A DNA stretch of 17,091 bases from Pararhodospirillum photometricum DSM 122 (GCF_000284415.1 NC_017059.1:3436942-3454032); one strand, 5' to 3'; counted from the first letter of the stretch, positions 7,774 through 16,059 are shown. Numbers and translations: made by a program. Notes: a model not told the origin generated them from the letters alone.

Positions 7774-7951
7774 TGCGCGGGCAGGTCTCCTGGCTTCGCG
7801 GGTCATCGCGGGTCTCCGGCCTTCCCAGTTGCCCAGTGGCCGATAAAGGAGACACACTCGCCGCTGACAGTTGCGGGGACAGCTCCGGACTCCACCTCCT
7901 GACGAGGTGCCACCGGATTCCCTTTCAAGCCCCTTGCGGGGCACCAGCGCA
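7774..7951 (-). ncRNA. Cobalamin riboswitch (AdoCbl element)
   Basis: Read on the minus strand, the conserved parts occur in the right order: GGGGCTTGAAAGGGAATCC with CGGTGGCACC, then AGCTGTCCCCGCAACTGT, then GCCACTGGGCAACTGGGAAG, then CGCGATGA, and finally the B12 box AAGCCAGGAGACCTGCC (7780-7796). The closing stem P1 can be formed by TGCGC (7947-7951) and GCGCA (7774-7778). It lies about 180 bases before the TonB receptor gene and the rest of the operon, so it is expected to lower their expression when adenosylcobalamin or a related cobalamin binds. The outer limits are approximate because the 5' end of the transcript is not visible. Confidence 0.95.
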
Positions 7952-8136
7952 AGCCGAGGTGTGCGACACGCTCGGGGTTAGGTCAATGCTTTTTTTGAAG
8001 GCAGAGGTGGCGCGGCCCAACAGGATGACCCGGTCCCCGCCCGTTCCCCGATTGCCCTATGATCGCAGCTTCCCGTGTCCTGGAAGGCGAGATACAGTCG
8101 AAACAATTCGGTCAGTAGAAGAGGAGCCGAGCCCTC

Positions 8137-8979
8137 ATGAGACTGTCACGCCGTTTTTGGGCAAGTCTGGCAGGCGTCGGCCTCCTCGTCGCCGCAATCG
8201 CGGCCCTGTTTCGCCCCCCCCTTGATCCCACCTGGGAGCGCCTGACGCGGACCCGCGTGGTCCGGGTCGGGTATGCCTGGGAACCTCCCTACGCCTACCG
8301 CGACACCGCCGGCCACGTGACCGGAGAGAGCCCCGAGGTCGCCCGGGTGATCCTGACCCGCCTCGGGTTCACCTCAATTGAATGGATCCAAACAACCTTT
8401 GCCAGCTTGATTCCAGACTTGCAGGCGGGTCGCTTCGACCTGATCGCGGCTGGGATGTTTGACACCCCCGAACGGGCAACCCAAGTCGCCTTCAGCCTCC
8501 CAACGGCCTGCGTCGGGCTGGCGCTGCTGGTGAAACAAGGCAATCCGCTGGGTTTGCATAGCCTGGAAGACCTTGCCCGCACCCCCCAAGCCCGGCTTGC
8601 CGTTCTCAGTGGCGCCATGGAAGGGAAAATGGCGCGCGATGCCGGCATTCCCGACCAACGCCTGCTCGGTTTTCCCGATCCCCCCCTGGCCCTGGATGCC
8701 CTGCGCCAGGGGATGGTGGATGCGTTGGCCCTGACCAGCCCAACCATCGATACCTTAGCCCGGGCCACCCCCGACACGGAGCGGGCCCACCCCTTCCTCG
8801 CCTCTAGCAAAAAGAATGGGTGCTCTGCCTTTGCTTTCCGTCAAGAAGATAGTATATTTCTGAATGCTTTCAACCGAGAGATGGACTCGTTCATCGGCAG
8901 TTCCGAGCACGTTCAATTGGTTCGACCGTTCGGGTTTGCACGCACGGACCTTCCCGCCCCGCGCGGGGAACACCCCTAG
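8137..8979 (+). CDS. Family 3 solute-binding protein, orphan
   Basis: A 280-residue extracytoplasmic solute-binding protein of the SBP_bac_3 class (amino acids, ectoine-like or opine-like ligands). The binding domain starts at about residue 41 with VVRVGYAWEPPYAYRD and GHVTGESPEVARVIL, continues through FASLIPDLQAGRFDLIAAGM and TPERATQVAFS, and has LLVKQGNPLG at the lobe crossing. The pattern recalls EhuB-type ectoine binders, but the ligand cannot be set from sequence. The N-terminus (residues 11-25) is hydrophobic without a lipobox cysteine, so it may be cleaved near AIA|AL or remain as an anchor. The ATG at 8137 has GAGGAG 10 bases upstream. No permease or ATPase for this class is nearby. 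The next gene, 114 bases downstream, is a large sensor kinase, which suggests a sensory role. Confidence 0.85.
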   Translation: MRLSRRFWASLAGVGLLVAAIAALFRPPLDPTWERLTRTRVVRVGYAWEPPYAYRDTAGHVTGESPEVARVILTRLGFTSIEWIQTTFASLIPDLQAGRFDLIAAGMFDTPERATQVAFSLPTACVGLALLVKQGNPLGLHSLEDLARTPQARLAVLSGAMEGKMARDAGIPDQRLLGFPDPPLALDALRQGMVDALALTSPTIDTLARATPDTERAHPFLASSKKNGCSAFAFRQEDSIFLNAFNREMDSFIGSSEHVQLVRPFGFARTDLPAPRGEHP

Positions 8980-9093
8980 AAGGTAATGAGCGACAGAGGG
9001 CTGCACTCTTCCCGACAGGCCCCCCAAAAAACCTTCTGGTGGAATTTTACGCAGACGCACACAGCCTAAGGGGACGGACGCGATGGAAGTCCT

Positions 9094-11520
9094 GTGCTTC
9101 CCCAGCTCTTTTCCAGGATGCCCTTCATGGTCCCTCTGGCCCCCCTCCCTGACCCTCCCTCTGCCCCCCTGGGCAACCGACGACGCGGCTTTCTGGTCAC
9201 CCTGGTCCTTGTTCTCCTCGCCCTGGCCTCCGCATTTTTGTTGTGGCGGATCAACGACGGATGGGAAAACTCCTATGCGGCCTACGGCCCCACGGCCGAT
9301 AACGTGCGCCAGACCCGTCAAGCAATGACCCAGGCCTTTTTGCTCCAGGTGCGTCGGCGCGAGGACCGGGCCTTTAACGGTCCCTCGGTGGAAGCCCTGC
9401 TCGACAAGGCCGCTCTCAAGCTTTCCGATGCCATCGCCGGGGAAAGTAGTCTTCTTGGCATCGCCGGCCATCCTCCCGAAGGCGTCCTTCTGAAACAGCT
9501 TCAGGAATACCAACGCGTCATTTTTGACTTGGATCAAAGTCTGCGCCGCTCCCTGATAGCCCCCCGCGACGCAACACGGCCCCTCTCGGAAGAAAGCCTA
9601 GTGGTCCAGTTGCGTCTGTTCTACGAGGCGGACCGCCTGGGCGAGCAGATTGAAACCGAGCTGACGCATGGTTTGGCCCGAGCAGTGGGCAACCGCCTCC
9701 AGGAGCATCGGGCCGAAATCGCCCTTTGGGGCGCGGTGCTGCTGGGCGCCTTGGCCCTGGTGGCCCGCCTGGGCCGGGTGGGAATGGCCATGGCGCGTCA
9801 GGAGCGTCTGATCCAGGCGATTTTGGACAGCACCTCCGATGGGGTGTTCGTGAAGGATCCCCAAGGTCGCTACCGCATGGCCAACCGGGCCATCGCCGCC
9901 ATGATCGGCCATGCCCCGGGGGAGATTCTGGGCCATACCGACGACGCCCTGTTTCCCGCGGCCACGGCCCAGGCGATGCAGCGCTCGGATACCGAGGTGA
10001 TGCGCGAGCGCAAGTTGGCCAGCTTCGAGACCATTTTCGTTGACCCCGATGGCCAGCGCCGCACCGTGTGGACCACCAAAGGACCGCTCGCCGACGATTG
10101 GGGCAAGATCGCGGGGGTTTACGGCATTAGCCGCGATGTGACCGAGCGCAAAAACGCCGAGCAGCGCCTGCGTGAACGCGAAGATCAGCTCCAGGCCATT
10201 ATCGATAATATCAATGAGGGCGTGGTCACCTTCTCGCTGGACGGCAAGGTCCTGTCATGGAACCGGGCGGCGCTGGCCATGCACGAGTTTCCCCCTTCTG
10301 CGTCCACCACCGGCGACCTTGAGATTTTTTTTGAACTCTATGAGTTGCTTGATACCAACGGTACCCCGCTCCCCCCGTCGGAATGGCCGATGTCGCGCAT
10401 TATCCGGGGCGAGCATCTGCGCGACCTTGAATTTACCAGCCGACGCCGCGACGGCACCTGGAGCCGGACCTTCAGTTGCGGCGGCCGGCTGGTCATGTCG
10501 GCGGAGGGAAGCCCGGTCATGGGCGTGCTCTCCCTGGCCGACATCAGCGAACGCAAGAGGGTTGAAACAGAACTGCGCACCAGCGAAGCCCGGTTCAAGC
10601 TGTTCATGGACAACAGCCCCTCCATTGCCTGGATCAAGGACAGCGCCGGGCGGCACGTTTACTGTAGCCGCCCTTTCCTCAAGCGCCTGCACCTGGGACC
10701 CGACGACTGGCAAGGTCGCACCAACGAAGAACTGTTCCCCGGCGAAATTGGCGCCGACCTCAGCCGCACAGATCACCTTGTCCTGGCGCGCGGCCACGCC
10801 CTGGAGACCGACGAACGGACCGTGGGACCTGATGGCGAGGAACTCTACTGGCGCAGCATCAAATTTCCTTTCCAGGATGGCACGGGGGACTGGTTCGTAG
10901 GGGGCATGGCCCTTGACGTGACCGAGCGCCGTCGGGCCGAGGAAGCTCAAACTCGCAGCGACGAAGTCGCCCGCGAGCGCGCCGAGGAACTGGAAGCGGT
11001 GATGCAAGCCGCCCCGATTGCTATTTTGCTGTCGCGCGACCCCAGTTGCCGCGAAATCCTGGGCAATCGAGCCGCCAATCTTCTGTTCGATGCGGCAGAA
11101 GGCGAAAACCTCGCCACCTTGACCTCGGGACGCTCCTACCGGCGCGCAGGCCAGGACTTGGGGTTGGATGACTTGCCAATGCAACAAGCCGTAACCCAGC
11201 GTCGGGAGATCACGATCGATGATCTGGAAGTGACTCTGCCGGGCGGACGCCCCTTGCTCCTGATGGGCGGTGCGGCCCCCCTGCTCGGTCGCAACGGCCA
11301 GATGCGCGGCGCGGTCGGGGCCTTCCTTGATGTCACCCGACAGCGCCAAGCCAGCGAAGCCCTGGAAGAAAGCAATCTAAGATTTATAAGAATCTTCCAC
11401 AGCCAACCCCCTCGCCATCAGTCTCGCCACCCCCGAAGGACACTTGGTGGACGTGAACCCGGCGTGGGAAGCCCTCTTTGGGCATTCAAAGTCCGAGGTG
11501 CTGGGGCAGAAGTCCCTTGA
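9094..11520 (+). CDS. Hybrid histidine kinase, N-terminal part (frameshifted)
   Basis: The first reading-frame piece of a very large membrane hybrid kinase. Its genuine text runs to about residue 771 (11406); the last 37 codons are off-frame. Two membrane segments (about 33-52 and 208-226) bracket a roughly 155-residue, helix-rich periplasmic region with no recognised domain, a natural docking site for the binding protein encoded just upstream. PAS domains follow at about 237-350 (LDSTSDGVFVKDPQGRYRMAN), 365-485, 495-612 (FMDNSPSIAWIKD) and 633-745, several closing with the usual DVTERK-like end. A fifth begins at about 757 and is cut by the frameshift. The start is uncertain: GTG at 9094 or ATG at 9118 or 9127, none with a strong ribosome-binding site. 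No kinase domain is in this piece. Confidence 0.85.
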   Translation: MLPQLFSRMPFMVPLAPLPDPPSAPLGNRRRGFLVTLVLVLLALASAFLLWRINDGWENSYAAYGPTADNVRQTRQAMTQAFLLQVRRREDRAFNGPSVEALLDKAALKLSDAIAGESSLLGIAGHPPEGVLLKQLQEYQRVIFDLDQSLRRSLIAPRDATRPLSEESLVVQLRLFYEADRLGEQIETELTHGLARAVGNRLQEHRAEIALWGAVLLGALALVARLGRVGMAMARQERLIQAILDSTSDGVFVKDPQGRYRMANRAIAAMIGHAPGEILGHTDDALFPAATAQAMQRSDTEVMRERKLASFETIFVDPDGQRRTVWTTKGPLADDWGKIAGVYGISRDVTERKNAEQRLREREDQLQAIIDNINEGVVTFSLDGKVLSWNRAALAMHEFPPSASTTGDLEIFFELYELLDTNGTPLPPSEWPMSRIIRGEHLRDLEFTSRRRDGTWSRTFSCGGRLVMSAEGSPVMGVLSLADISERKRVETELRTSEARFKLFMDNSPSIAWIKDSAGRHVYCSRPFLKRLHLGPDDWQGRTNEELFPGEIGADLSRTDHLVLARGHALETDERTVGPDGEELYWRSIKFPFQDGTGDWFVGGMALDVTERRRAEEAQTRSDEVARERAEELEAVMQAAPIAILLSRDPSCREILGNRAANLLFDAAEGENLATLTSGRSYRRAGQDLGLDDLPMQQAVTQRREITIDDLEVTLPGGRPLLLMGGAAPLLGRNGQMRGAVGAFLDVTRQRQASEALEESNLRFIRIFHSQPPRHQSRHPRRTLGGREPGVGSPLWAFKVRGAGAEVP
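11407..11411 (+). other. One-base frameshift in C5 run splitting the kinase
   Basis: Reading frame one ends its sensible PAS text at LRFIRIFHSQ (codon CAA, 11404-11406). If one C of CCCCC (11407-11411) is dropped, translation continues as PLAISLATPEGHLVDVNPAWEAL, a normal PAS core, in the frame of the downstream piece. The restored gene spans 9094-14503 and encodes about 1802 residues. An extra base in a homopolymer suggests sequencing error. A real mutation, or +1 ribosome slippage on CCC-C, are the alternatives. Confidence 0.85.
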
Positions 11521-14503
11521 TCTTAGCCTCTACCTGACCCCCTCCGACCGGCAGGAGTTGGTGGGTCCCGTGCTGCGCGGCGATCCGGTGCGCAATCTGG
11601 AGATCTCCTTCCATCGGCGCGACGGCGGGATTTTCACCGGCCTGTGCTCGACCGACCTCGTCCACCTGGAAGGCCAGCCTTTGCTGCTGGCCATGATCGC
11701 CGACATTACCGAGATCAAGGACGCCGAACGGGAACTGGACCGCTACCGCCGTCACCTGGAAACCTTGGTTGAGGAACGCACCCGCGATCTGGTGGCCGCC
11801 GAGGCCCAGGCCCAGTTGATCTTGGAATCAAGCGCCGGGGGCTTGGTGGGCGTCGATATCCGGGGGTTGATCACGTTTATCAACCCGGTGGCCTGTACCT
11901 TGCTGGAAACAACCGCCCACACCGCCTTGGGCCAATCCCTGCACGCCCTGATTCACGGCCGGCGCGCCGATGGCTGCGGCCCCTTCCCGGCCGAGGATTG
12001 CCCGCTGCTGGCCGCCCTTCGTGATGGCCGGGCCTCGGAGGGACGCGAAGATGTGTTCTGGACCGCCCAAAGCCACCGCCTGACGGTCCTTTACGCGACC
12101 CGTCCCCTGATCCACGGCGATGAAATCAAAGGAGCGGTCCTGAGCTTCATGGACATTGGCGAACGCAAGGCGATGGAAGAGTCCCTGCGCAGCACGCGCA
12201 CCGATCTCCAGGTGGTGCTCGATACCATGCCCTCCCTGGTAGCCTACTGGAATCCCGACTTTACCAACCGCTTCGCCAACGGCGGATTCAAGACGTGGCT
12301 GGGCCTGGAACCGACCTCTATGACGGGCCGCACCTTGCTCGACATCCTGGGTGAGGAGTGCCAGCGCAACACCCAGCCCTACATCGAACGCGGCCTGAAC
12401 GGCGAAACCAGCAGCTATGAGACCACCTTGCTCCACCAGGGAACCGGCGAACTGCGCTTTGTGCGCAAATCCTTCCTGCCGGACTGGGAGGGCGACACGG
12501 TGCGCGGCGTGCTTGCGGTGATTGATGACGTGACCACCTTGAAGGAGGCCGAGCGCCAAGCCGACGCCGCACGCATCGAAGCGGAACGCCTCGCGCGGAT
12601 CCGCAGCGAGTTCCTCGCCAACATGAGCCACGAAATCCGCACGCCGATGAACGTGATCTTGGGGTTCGCCAACCTTCTTGACCGGGCCTCCCTGGGACCA
12701 GAAGAACGCGATCTGGTGCGCAAGTTACGCCAAGCCGGGCATTCCTTGCTGGGGATCATCAACGACATCTTGGATTTCTCGCGCATTGAGGCGGGGCGCC
12801 TGACCATCGACGTGGTGAGCTTCTCCCTGGCCGAGGTGCTCGGGCGCATCGCCACCATCATGGCCGCCGCTGTCGGCAGCAAGCCGATCGAGCTGATCTT
12901 GGAGCCGCCCCCGCCCGACGCCGATATCTTGGAAGGGGACCCCCTGCGCCTGGAGCAAGTCCTGGTGAACTTGGTCAGCAATGCCTTGAAGTTCACGGCG
13001 GAAGGCAGCGTGAGCGTGGGGACGCGCCCCGTGGAGAGCAGCCTTGGGATGATTCGTTTACGCTTTTCGGTGCGCGATACCGGGATTGGCATTCCTTTTG
13101 CCAAGCAAGCCGAAATCTTTTCGGCTTTTGCCCAGGCCGATGGCTCAACCACCCGGCACTACGGGGGGTCGGGGCTGGGTCTGAGCATCTCCAAGCGCTT
13201 GGTTGAACTGATGGGAGGCACGATCGGCGTGGTCAGCGCCCCTCACGCCGGCTCCGAATTCTGGATCGAGGTCCCGTTTGGACGGGTCGCGGCACCGCCG
13301 GCCCCCCTGCCCGCTCCTGTCCAACACCTGCTGATCGTCGAGGACCATCCGCAAGCCCGCGCCGCCCTGGTGGCCTCGGCCGAAAGCCTGGGCTGGTCCG
13401 CCGACAGTGTCGCCCGGGGACAAGAAGCCCTGGCCCGAGCCAACGCCGCGGTCTTGGCCGGCACGCCCTTCGAGGTGATCCTCTTGGATGCGGTGATCCC
13501 CAACGAGGACGCACTTGCCACCTGCCGAGCGCTGCGCGAGCTGTTGGGCTCGGTGGCCCTCGTCCTTCTCCTGCCGGCCGGTGCCCAGCCCTGCGTTTTC
13601 GCCCGGGCCCACGGGCCCGACAGTAGCCTGAGCAAGCCTGTCACGCCGGCCTCCCTGCGCGACGCGGTGCGTGAGGCCTTGCGCCGCCAAAGCGGCGGGG
13701 ACCAGGGAACGGAGGCGTCGGCCCCCGATCCATCGGCCCGGCTGGTAGGAAAAAGACTATTGGTTGTTGATGACTCCGAAATAAACCTTGATGTCGCCCG
13801 CCTGATCCTCCAGGCCGAGGGCGCCGAAGTGGTGGTGGCCAATGACGGCCAGGAAGCCCTGGAGAAGCTGCGCACCATGGGCGACAGCGTGGATGTGGTG
13901 CTGATGGATGTGCAGATGCCGGGCCAGGACGGCTATGAAACCACCCGACGCCTGCGCTCGGATCTCGGGCTGGTGGCGCTGCCGGTGGTGGCCCTCAGTG
14001 CCGGCGCCCTTCCCACCGAGCGCGACGCCGCCCTTGCGGCCGGAATGACGGGCTTTCTCGCCAAGCCTTTTGAGATCGACGACCTTGTTGCCACGATTCT
14101 CACCCTCTCGTGTTGTGGCAAGGACACACTCAGGCTGGTCAAGCCCCCGTCGACGGCCCTTGATCCGGGCCGGGGCCTGCGGCTATGGGGCGACCTTGGG
14201 GCGTATCGAACCGCTTTGCGGCGCTTTTGCGACGAGTACGCCGACGCCGGCCGGTGCATGGCCAGCCATCTGGCCCAGGGCCGGGCAGAAGAGGCCGCCA
14301 CCTTGGCCCATCGTCTGAAAGGGACGGCGGGATCGCTGGCCCTGGAGCGGCTGGAGCGAGAGGCGGCACGGGTTGGCGACGCTTTGAAAACGCCGATCGC
14401 GCCTCCCCCCCTCGACCCTCTGGCCGATGCCCTGGACGATGCCCTCACGGCCATCGCGGCCTTCACCGAGCCCGGACCGCAAAAACCCGAGAACGTGCCA
14501 TAA
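11444..14503 (+). CDS. Hybrid histidine kinase, C-terminal part (PAS-HisKA-HATPase-REC-REC-HPt)
   Basis: The second reading-frame piece (1019 residues counted from a TTG at 11444 that is probably not a true start) of the same kinase. In order: rest of PAS 5 (to about 92), a coiled coil (95-122), PAS 6 (about 124-240), PAS 7 (about 250-365), HisKA with SHEIRTP and phospho-histidine H396, HATPase with N-box N513, G1 DTGIGIP (545-551) and G2 GGSGLGL (574-580). A first receiver follows (E633/D634, D682, K731) in which proline (LLLPAG) stands where the Ser/Thr switch residue is expected. A second, complete receiver (D776/D777, D822, K874) and an HPt domain with H956 in AHRLKGTAGS complete it. This is a full His-Asp-His phosphorelay of BarA/EvgS type. 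The final Asp-bearing response regulator is not identified in the window. Confidence 0.92.
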   Translation: MVDVNPAWEALFGHSKSEVLGQKSLDLSLYLTPSDRQELVGPVLRGDPVRNLEISFHRRDGGIFTGLCSTDLVHLEGQPLLLAMIADITEIKDAERELDRYRRHLETLVEERTRDLVAAEAQAQLILESSAGGLVGVDIRGLITFINPVACTLLETTAHTALGQSLHALIHGRRADGCGPFPAEDCPLLAALRDGRASEGREDVFWTAQSHRLTVLYATRPLIHGDEIKGAVLSFMDIGERKAMEESLRSTRTDLQVVLDTMPSLVAYWNPDFTNRFANGGFKTWLGLEPTSMTGRTLLDILGEECQRNTQPYIERGLNGETSSYETTLLHQGTGELRFVRKSFLPDWEGDTVRGVLAVIDDVTTLKEAERQADAARIEAERLARIRSEFLANMSHEIRTPMNVILGFANLLDRASLGPEERDLVRKLRQAGHSLLGIINDILDFSRIEAGRLTIDVVSFSLAEVLGRIATIMAAAVGSKPIELILEPPPPDADILEGDPLRLEQVLVNLVSNALKFTAEGSVSVGTRPVESSLGMIRLRFSVRDTGIGIPFAKQAEIFSAFAQADGSTTRHYGGSGLGLSISKRLVELMGGTIGVVSAPHAGSEFWIEVPFGRVAAPPAPLPAPVQHLLIVEDHPQARAALVASAESLGWSADSVARGQEALARANAAVLAGTPFEVILLDAVIPNEDALATCRALRELLGSVALVLLLPAGAQPCVFARAHGPDSSLSKPVTPASLRDAVREALRRQSGGDQGTEASAPDPSARLVGKRLLVVDDSEINLDVARLILQAEGAEVVVANDGQEALEKLRTMGDSVDVVLMDVQMPGQDGYETTRRLRSDLGLVALPVVALSAGALPTERDAALAAGMTGFLAKPFEIDDLVATILTLSCCGKDTLRLVKPPSTALDPGRGLRLWGDLGAYRTALRRFCDEYADAGRCMASHLAQGRAEEAATLAHRLKGTAGSLALERLEREAARVGDALKTPIAPPPLDPLADALDDALTAIAAFTEPGPQKPENVP

Positions 14504-14896
14504 AAAGAAAGGAGAGGTTTCCAGAGGCCACGCCTCCCCAGCCCTTCCCCTTCCCCTTCCCCTGCACCCTTCCCCGGGGATGACCTTCCTCTGCGCCCTC
14601 CAAGGGCGTAAGTTTCGACCCGCTCACCGCGTGTGGCGGAGCCGATGCGCGGTGAGGTCGCTTCGAAAAACCCTTTAAAACGCTTTAATGAGCAATTTAC
14701 TCTTTTTTAATTGATTTTTCCTGCCTTTCCCCGCCCTCCCCCCAGCCGATCGGCGCGCCGTGACCCAAACCAAGCGCAAATTTTCCCCTTTTGTTATGGA
14801 AAATACCAAAAATGGAGGATGCGCTGCAGACAGATACAAGGCAACGTATGCGGAAGGGTCAAGGTACTGACAGCTAAACGGCAATAAGTCTACATT
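14504..14896. other. 393-bp intergenic region after the kinase
   Basis: No gene is visible. The kinase stop is followed by a short GAGGC/GCCTC hairpin (14524-14536) and a C-rich, G-poor tract (14537-14575) with TTCCCC three times in tandem (14545-14562) and once more at 14570-14575. Next come a 6-bp hairpin CGCCCT/AGGGCG (14594-14608) and a 9-bp stem CTCACCGCG/CGCGGTGAG (14623-14656). From about 14665 the sequence turns A+T-rich before the LuxR-type gene and probably holds its promoter, although no convincing -35/-10 pair stands out. Confidence 0.6.
14537..14575 (+). terminator. Possible Rho-dependent termination tract
   Basis: A pyrimidine-rich and almost G-free stretch on the coding strand starts 34 bases after the kinase stop. 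C-rich, unstructured RNA of this kind is what Rho loads onto, and no intrinsic terminator with a T-run is seen. On the opposite strand the same DNA gives repeated GGGGAA units with G-quadruplex potential. Function is inferred. Confidence 0.3.
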
Positions 14897-15625
14897 ATGG
14901 ACGAGTGGGGATTCGACGGCATGGGCCAGATCGATCAGTTCGAGCATGCATTTGATACTCTCGTCGCAGCCTTCGGCGCGGCGTTTTATCTGGTTGATCC
15001 CCGACGAATCGTTTTGGCTCGAAACGAAGCAGCCCGAGATCTTGATCGCCAAGGCGGTGTCCTCGGCGTGGATGCCCAGGGGGTCCTGATCACCCGCTCA
15101 GGGCGCGGCGATCAGGCTTTGGGGGAGGCTTTGGAGCGTCTGTTGACGTTAGCGGAGCAAGATCCGCACCGCCCCCACGCCACCGCCCTCCTGGTGGGCG
15201 GGGACGAGACGGCTCGTGGGACCTTGGTCCACATCCTGACCTTGGCCGACGTGCCAGGCCGGGTGATGGTGAAGGTTCCTCGGGTGGTGGTGGCGCCGGA
15301 CGCCACGTTGTTACCCGACGTGCTGCGCCAAGTGTACGGCCTGACCCGGGCGGAAGGGCGCTTGGCGGCGGCCATGCTGACCGGCCAGACCAGTGGGGCC
15401 GACTTGGCCGAGACCCTAGGCCGCAGTGAGTGGACGGTGCGCACCCAAATACGGTCCTTGCTGGCCAAGTTGGGGGCAACGACCAAGACCGAGGCCATTG
15501 CCCGCATGAGCGCCGAGGTCCTGCCCATGGACTTCGCCGCCTATGTGAACAACCAGCCGCTTCAGAAGTCGGGGGTGTCGTCGTCCGATCTGGCCAACCG
15601 GGCCAGGGCATCAAGAGCGCCTTGA
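14897..15625 (+). CDS. LuxR-type transcriptional regulator with PAS-like N-terminus
   Basis: A 242-residue DNA-binding regulator. The N-terminal part (about 17-65, with FGAAFYLVDPRRIVLARNEA) resembles a PAS sensor, and the C-terminal part (about 147-205) is a LuxR/FixJ-type helix-turn-helix, with YGLTRAEGRLAAAMLTGQT, LAETLGRSEWTVRTQIRSLL and KLGATTKTEAIARM. A glutamine (184) stands where the family often has histidine in the recognition helix. There is no receiver domain with a phospho-acceptor Asp, so it is not an ordinary phosphorelay output. ATG at 14897 is used, without a clear ribosome-binding site; ATG at 14921 (GGGGA upstream) is an alternative. It lies 393 bases after the kinase in the same direction, so functional linkage is possible but unproven. 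The 3' end overlaps ruvX by 64 bases. Confidence 0.85.
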   Translation: MDEWGFDGMGQIDQFEHAFDTLVAAFGAAFYLVDPRRIVLARNEAARDLDRQGGVLGVDAQGVLITRSGRGDQALGEALERLLTLAEQDPHRPHATALLVGGDETARGTLVHILTLADVPGRVMVKVPRVVVAPDATLLPDVLRQVYGLTRAEGRLAAAMLTGQTSGADLAETLGRSEWTVRTQIRSLLAKLGATTKTEAIARMSAEVLPMDFAAYVNNQPLQKSGVSSSDLANRARASRAP

Positions 15626-16059
15626 AGAATGTAGGCCGCGGCGGCCCGATCCACCACCTGGGCCCGCTTGGCCCGGGAGAGATCGGCCTCCCCCACCAAA
15701 AAACGCTCGACGGCGGCGGTAGACAGGCGTTCGTCCCACAGCACGAGGGGCAGATCCCGCAGGGCCAGAAAATTCTGGGCGAAGGCCCGGGTGGACTGGC
15801 AGCGTGACCCCTGCGAGCCATCCATTTCCACCGGCAAGCCCAACACCAGGCCGACCGCGCCCCGCTCGTCGATCAGGGCTTGCAGGACCTTGGCATCGGC
15901 CCCAAACTTGGTCCGGCGCACGGTGGTGACCGGCGTGGCGATCCGCCAGGACACGTCACAGGCGGCCACACCGATCGTTCGCGTCCCGAGATCAAAGCCC
16001 AACAGCGCCCCTCGGCGCGGCAGAGCCGCCAGGAACTCGGGCAAACTGACCTGAGGCAT
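15562..16059 (-). CDS. ruvX: RuvX/YqgF-family nuclease (putative Holliday junction resolvase)
   Basis: A 165-residue RNase H-like protein of the YqgF/RuvX family, a conserved cytoplasmic nuclease linked to 16S rRNA 5'-end processing and proposed to cut Holliday junctions. The expected acidic active site is present: D23 in GFDLGTRTIG, E110 in LWDERLST and D137 in VVDRAAAAYIL. The family text GLPVEMDGSQG lies at 75-84. The ATG at 16059 has GGGAAGG just upstream. The length is slightly above usual because of a tail after about residue 150, which is the part overlapping the convergent LuxR-type gene. It is divergent from gatC, with 146 bases between them. Confidence 0.93.
   Translation of the reverse strand: MPQVSLPEFLAALPRRGALLGFDLGTRTIGVAACDVSWRIATPVTTVRRTKFGADAKVLQALIDERGAVGLVLGLPVEMDGSQGSRCQSTRAFAQNFLALRDLPLVLWDERLSTAAVERFLVGEADLSRAKRAQVVDRAAAAYILQGALDALARLARSDDDTPDF

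Noticed and set aside
7981..7986. TTGACC on the minus strand as a -35 box for the riboswitch transcript
   Set aside because: The hexamer 17 bases further on reads CACACC, which does not resemble a -10 element.
8957..8968. CCCCGCGCGGGG palindrome near the binding-protein 3' end
   Set aside because: It is inside the coding region, has no T-run, and is the sort of G+C palindrome expected by chance here.
8986..9069. 27-codon ORF between the binding protein and the kinase
   Set aside because: No adequate ribosome-binding site and no recognisable product; a chance ORF is the simpler reading.
10255..11349. Minus-strand 364-codon open frame opposite the kinase
   Set aside because: Shadow of conserved PAS domains on the plus strand, with no domain of its own.
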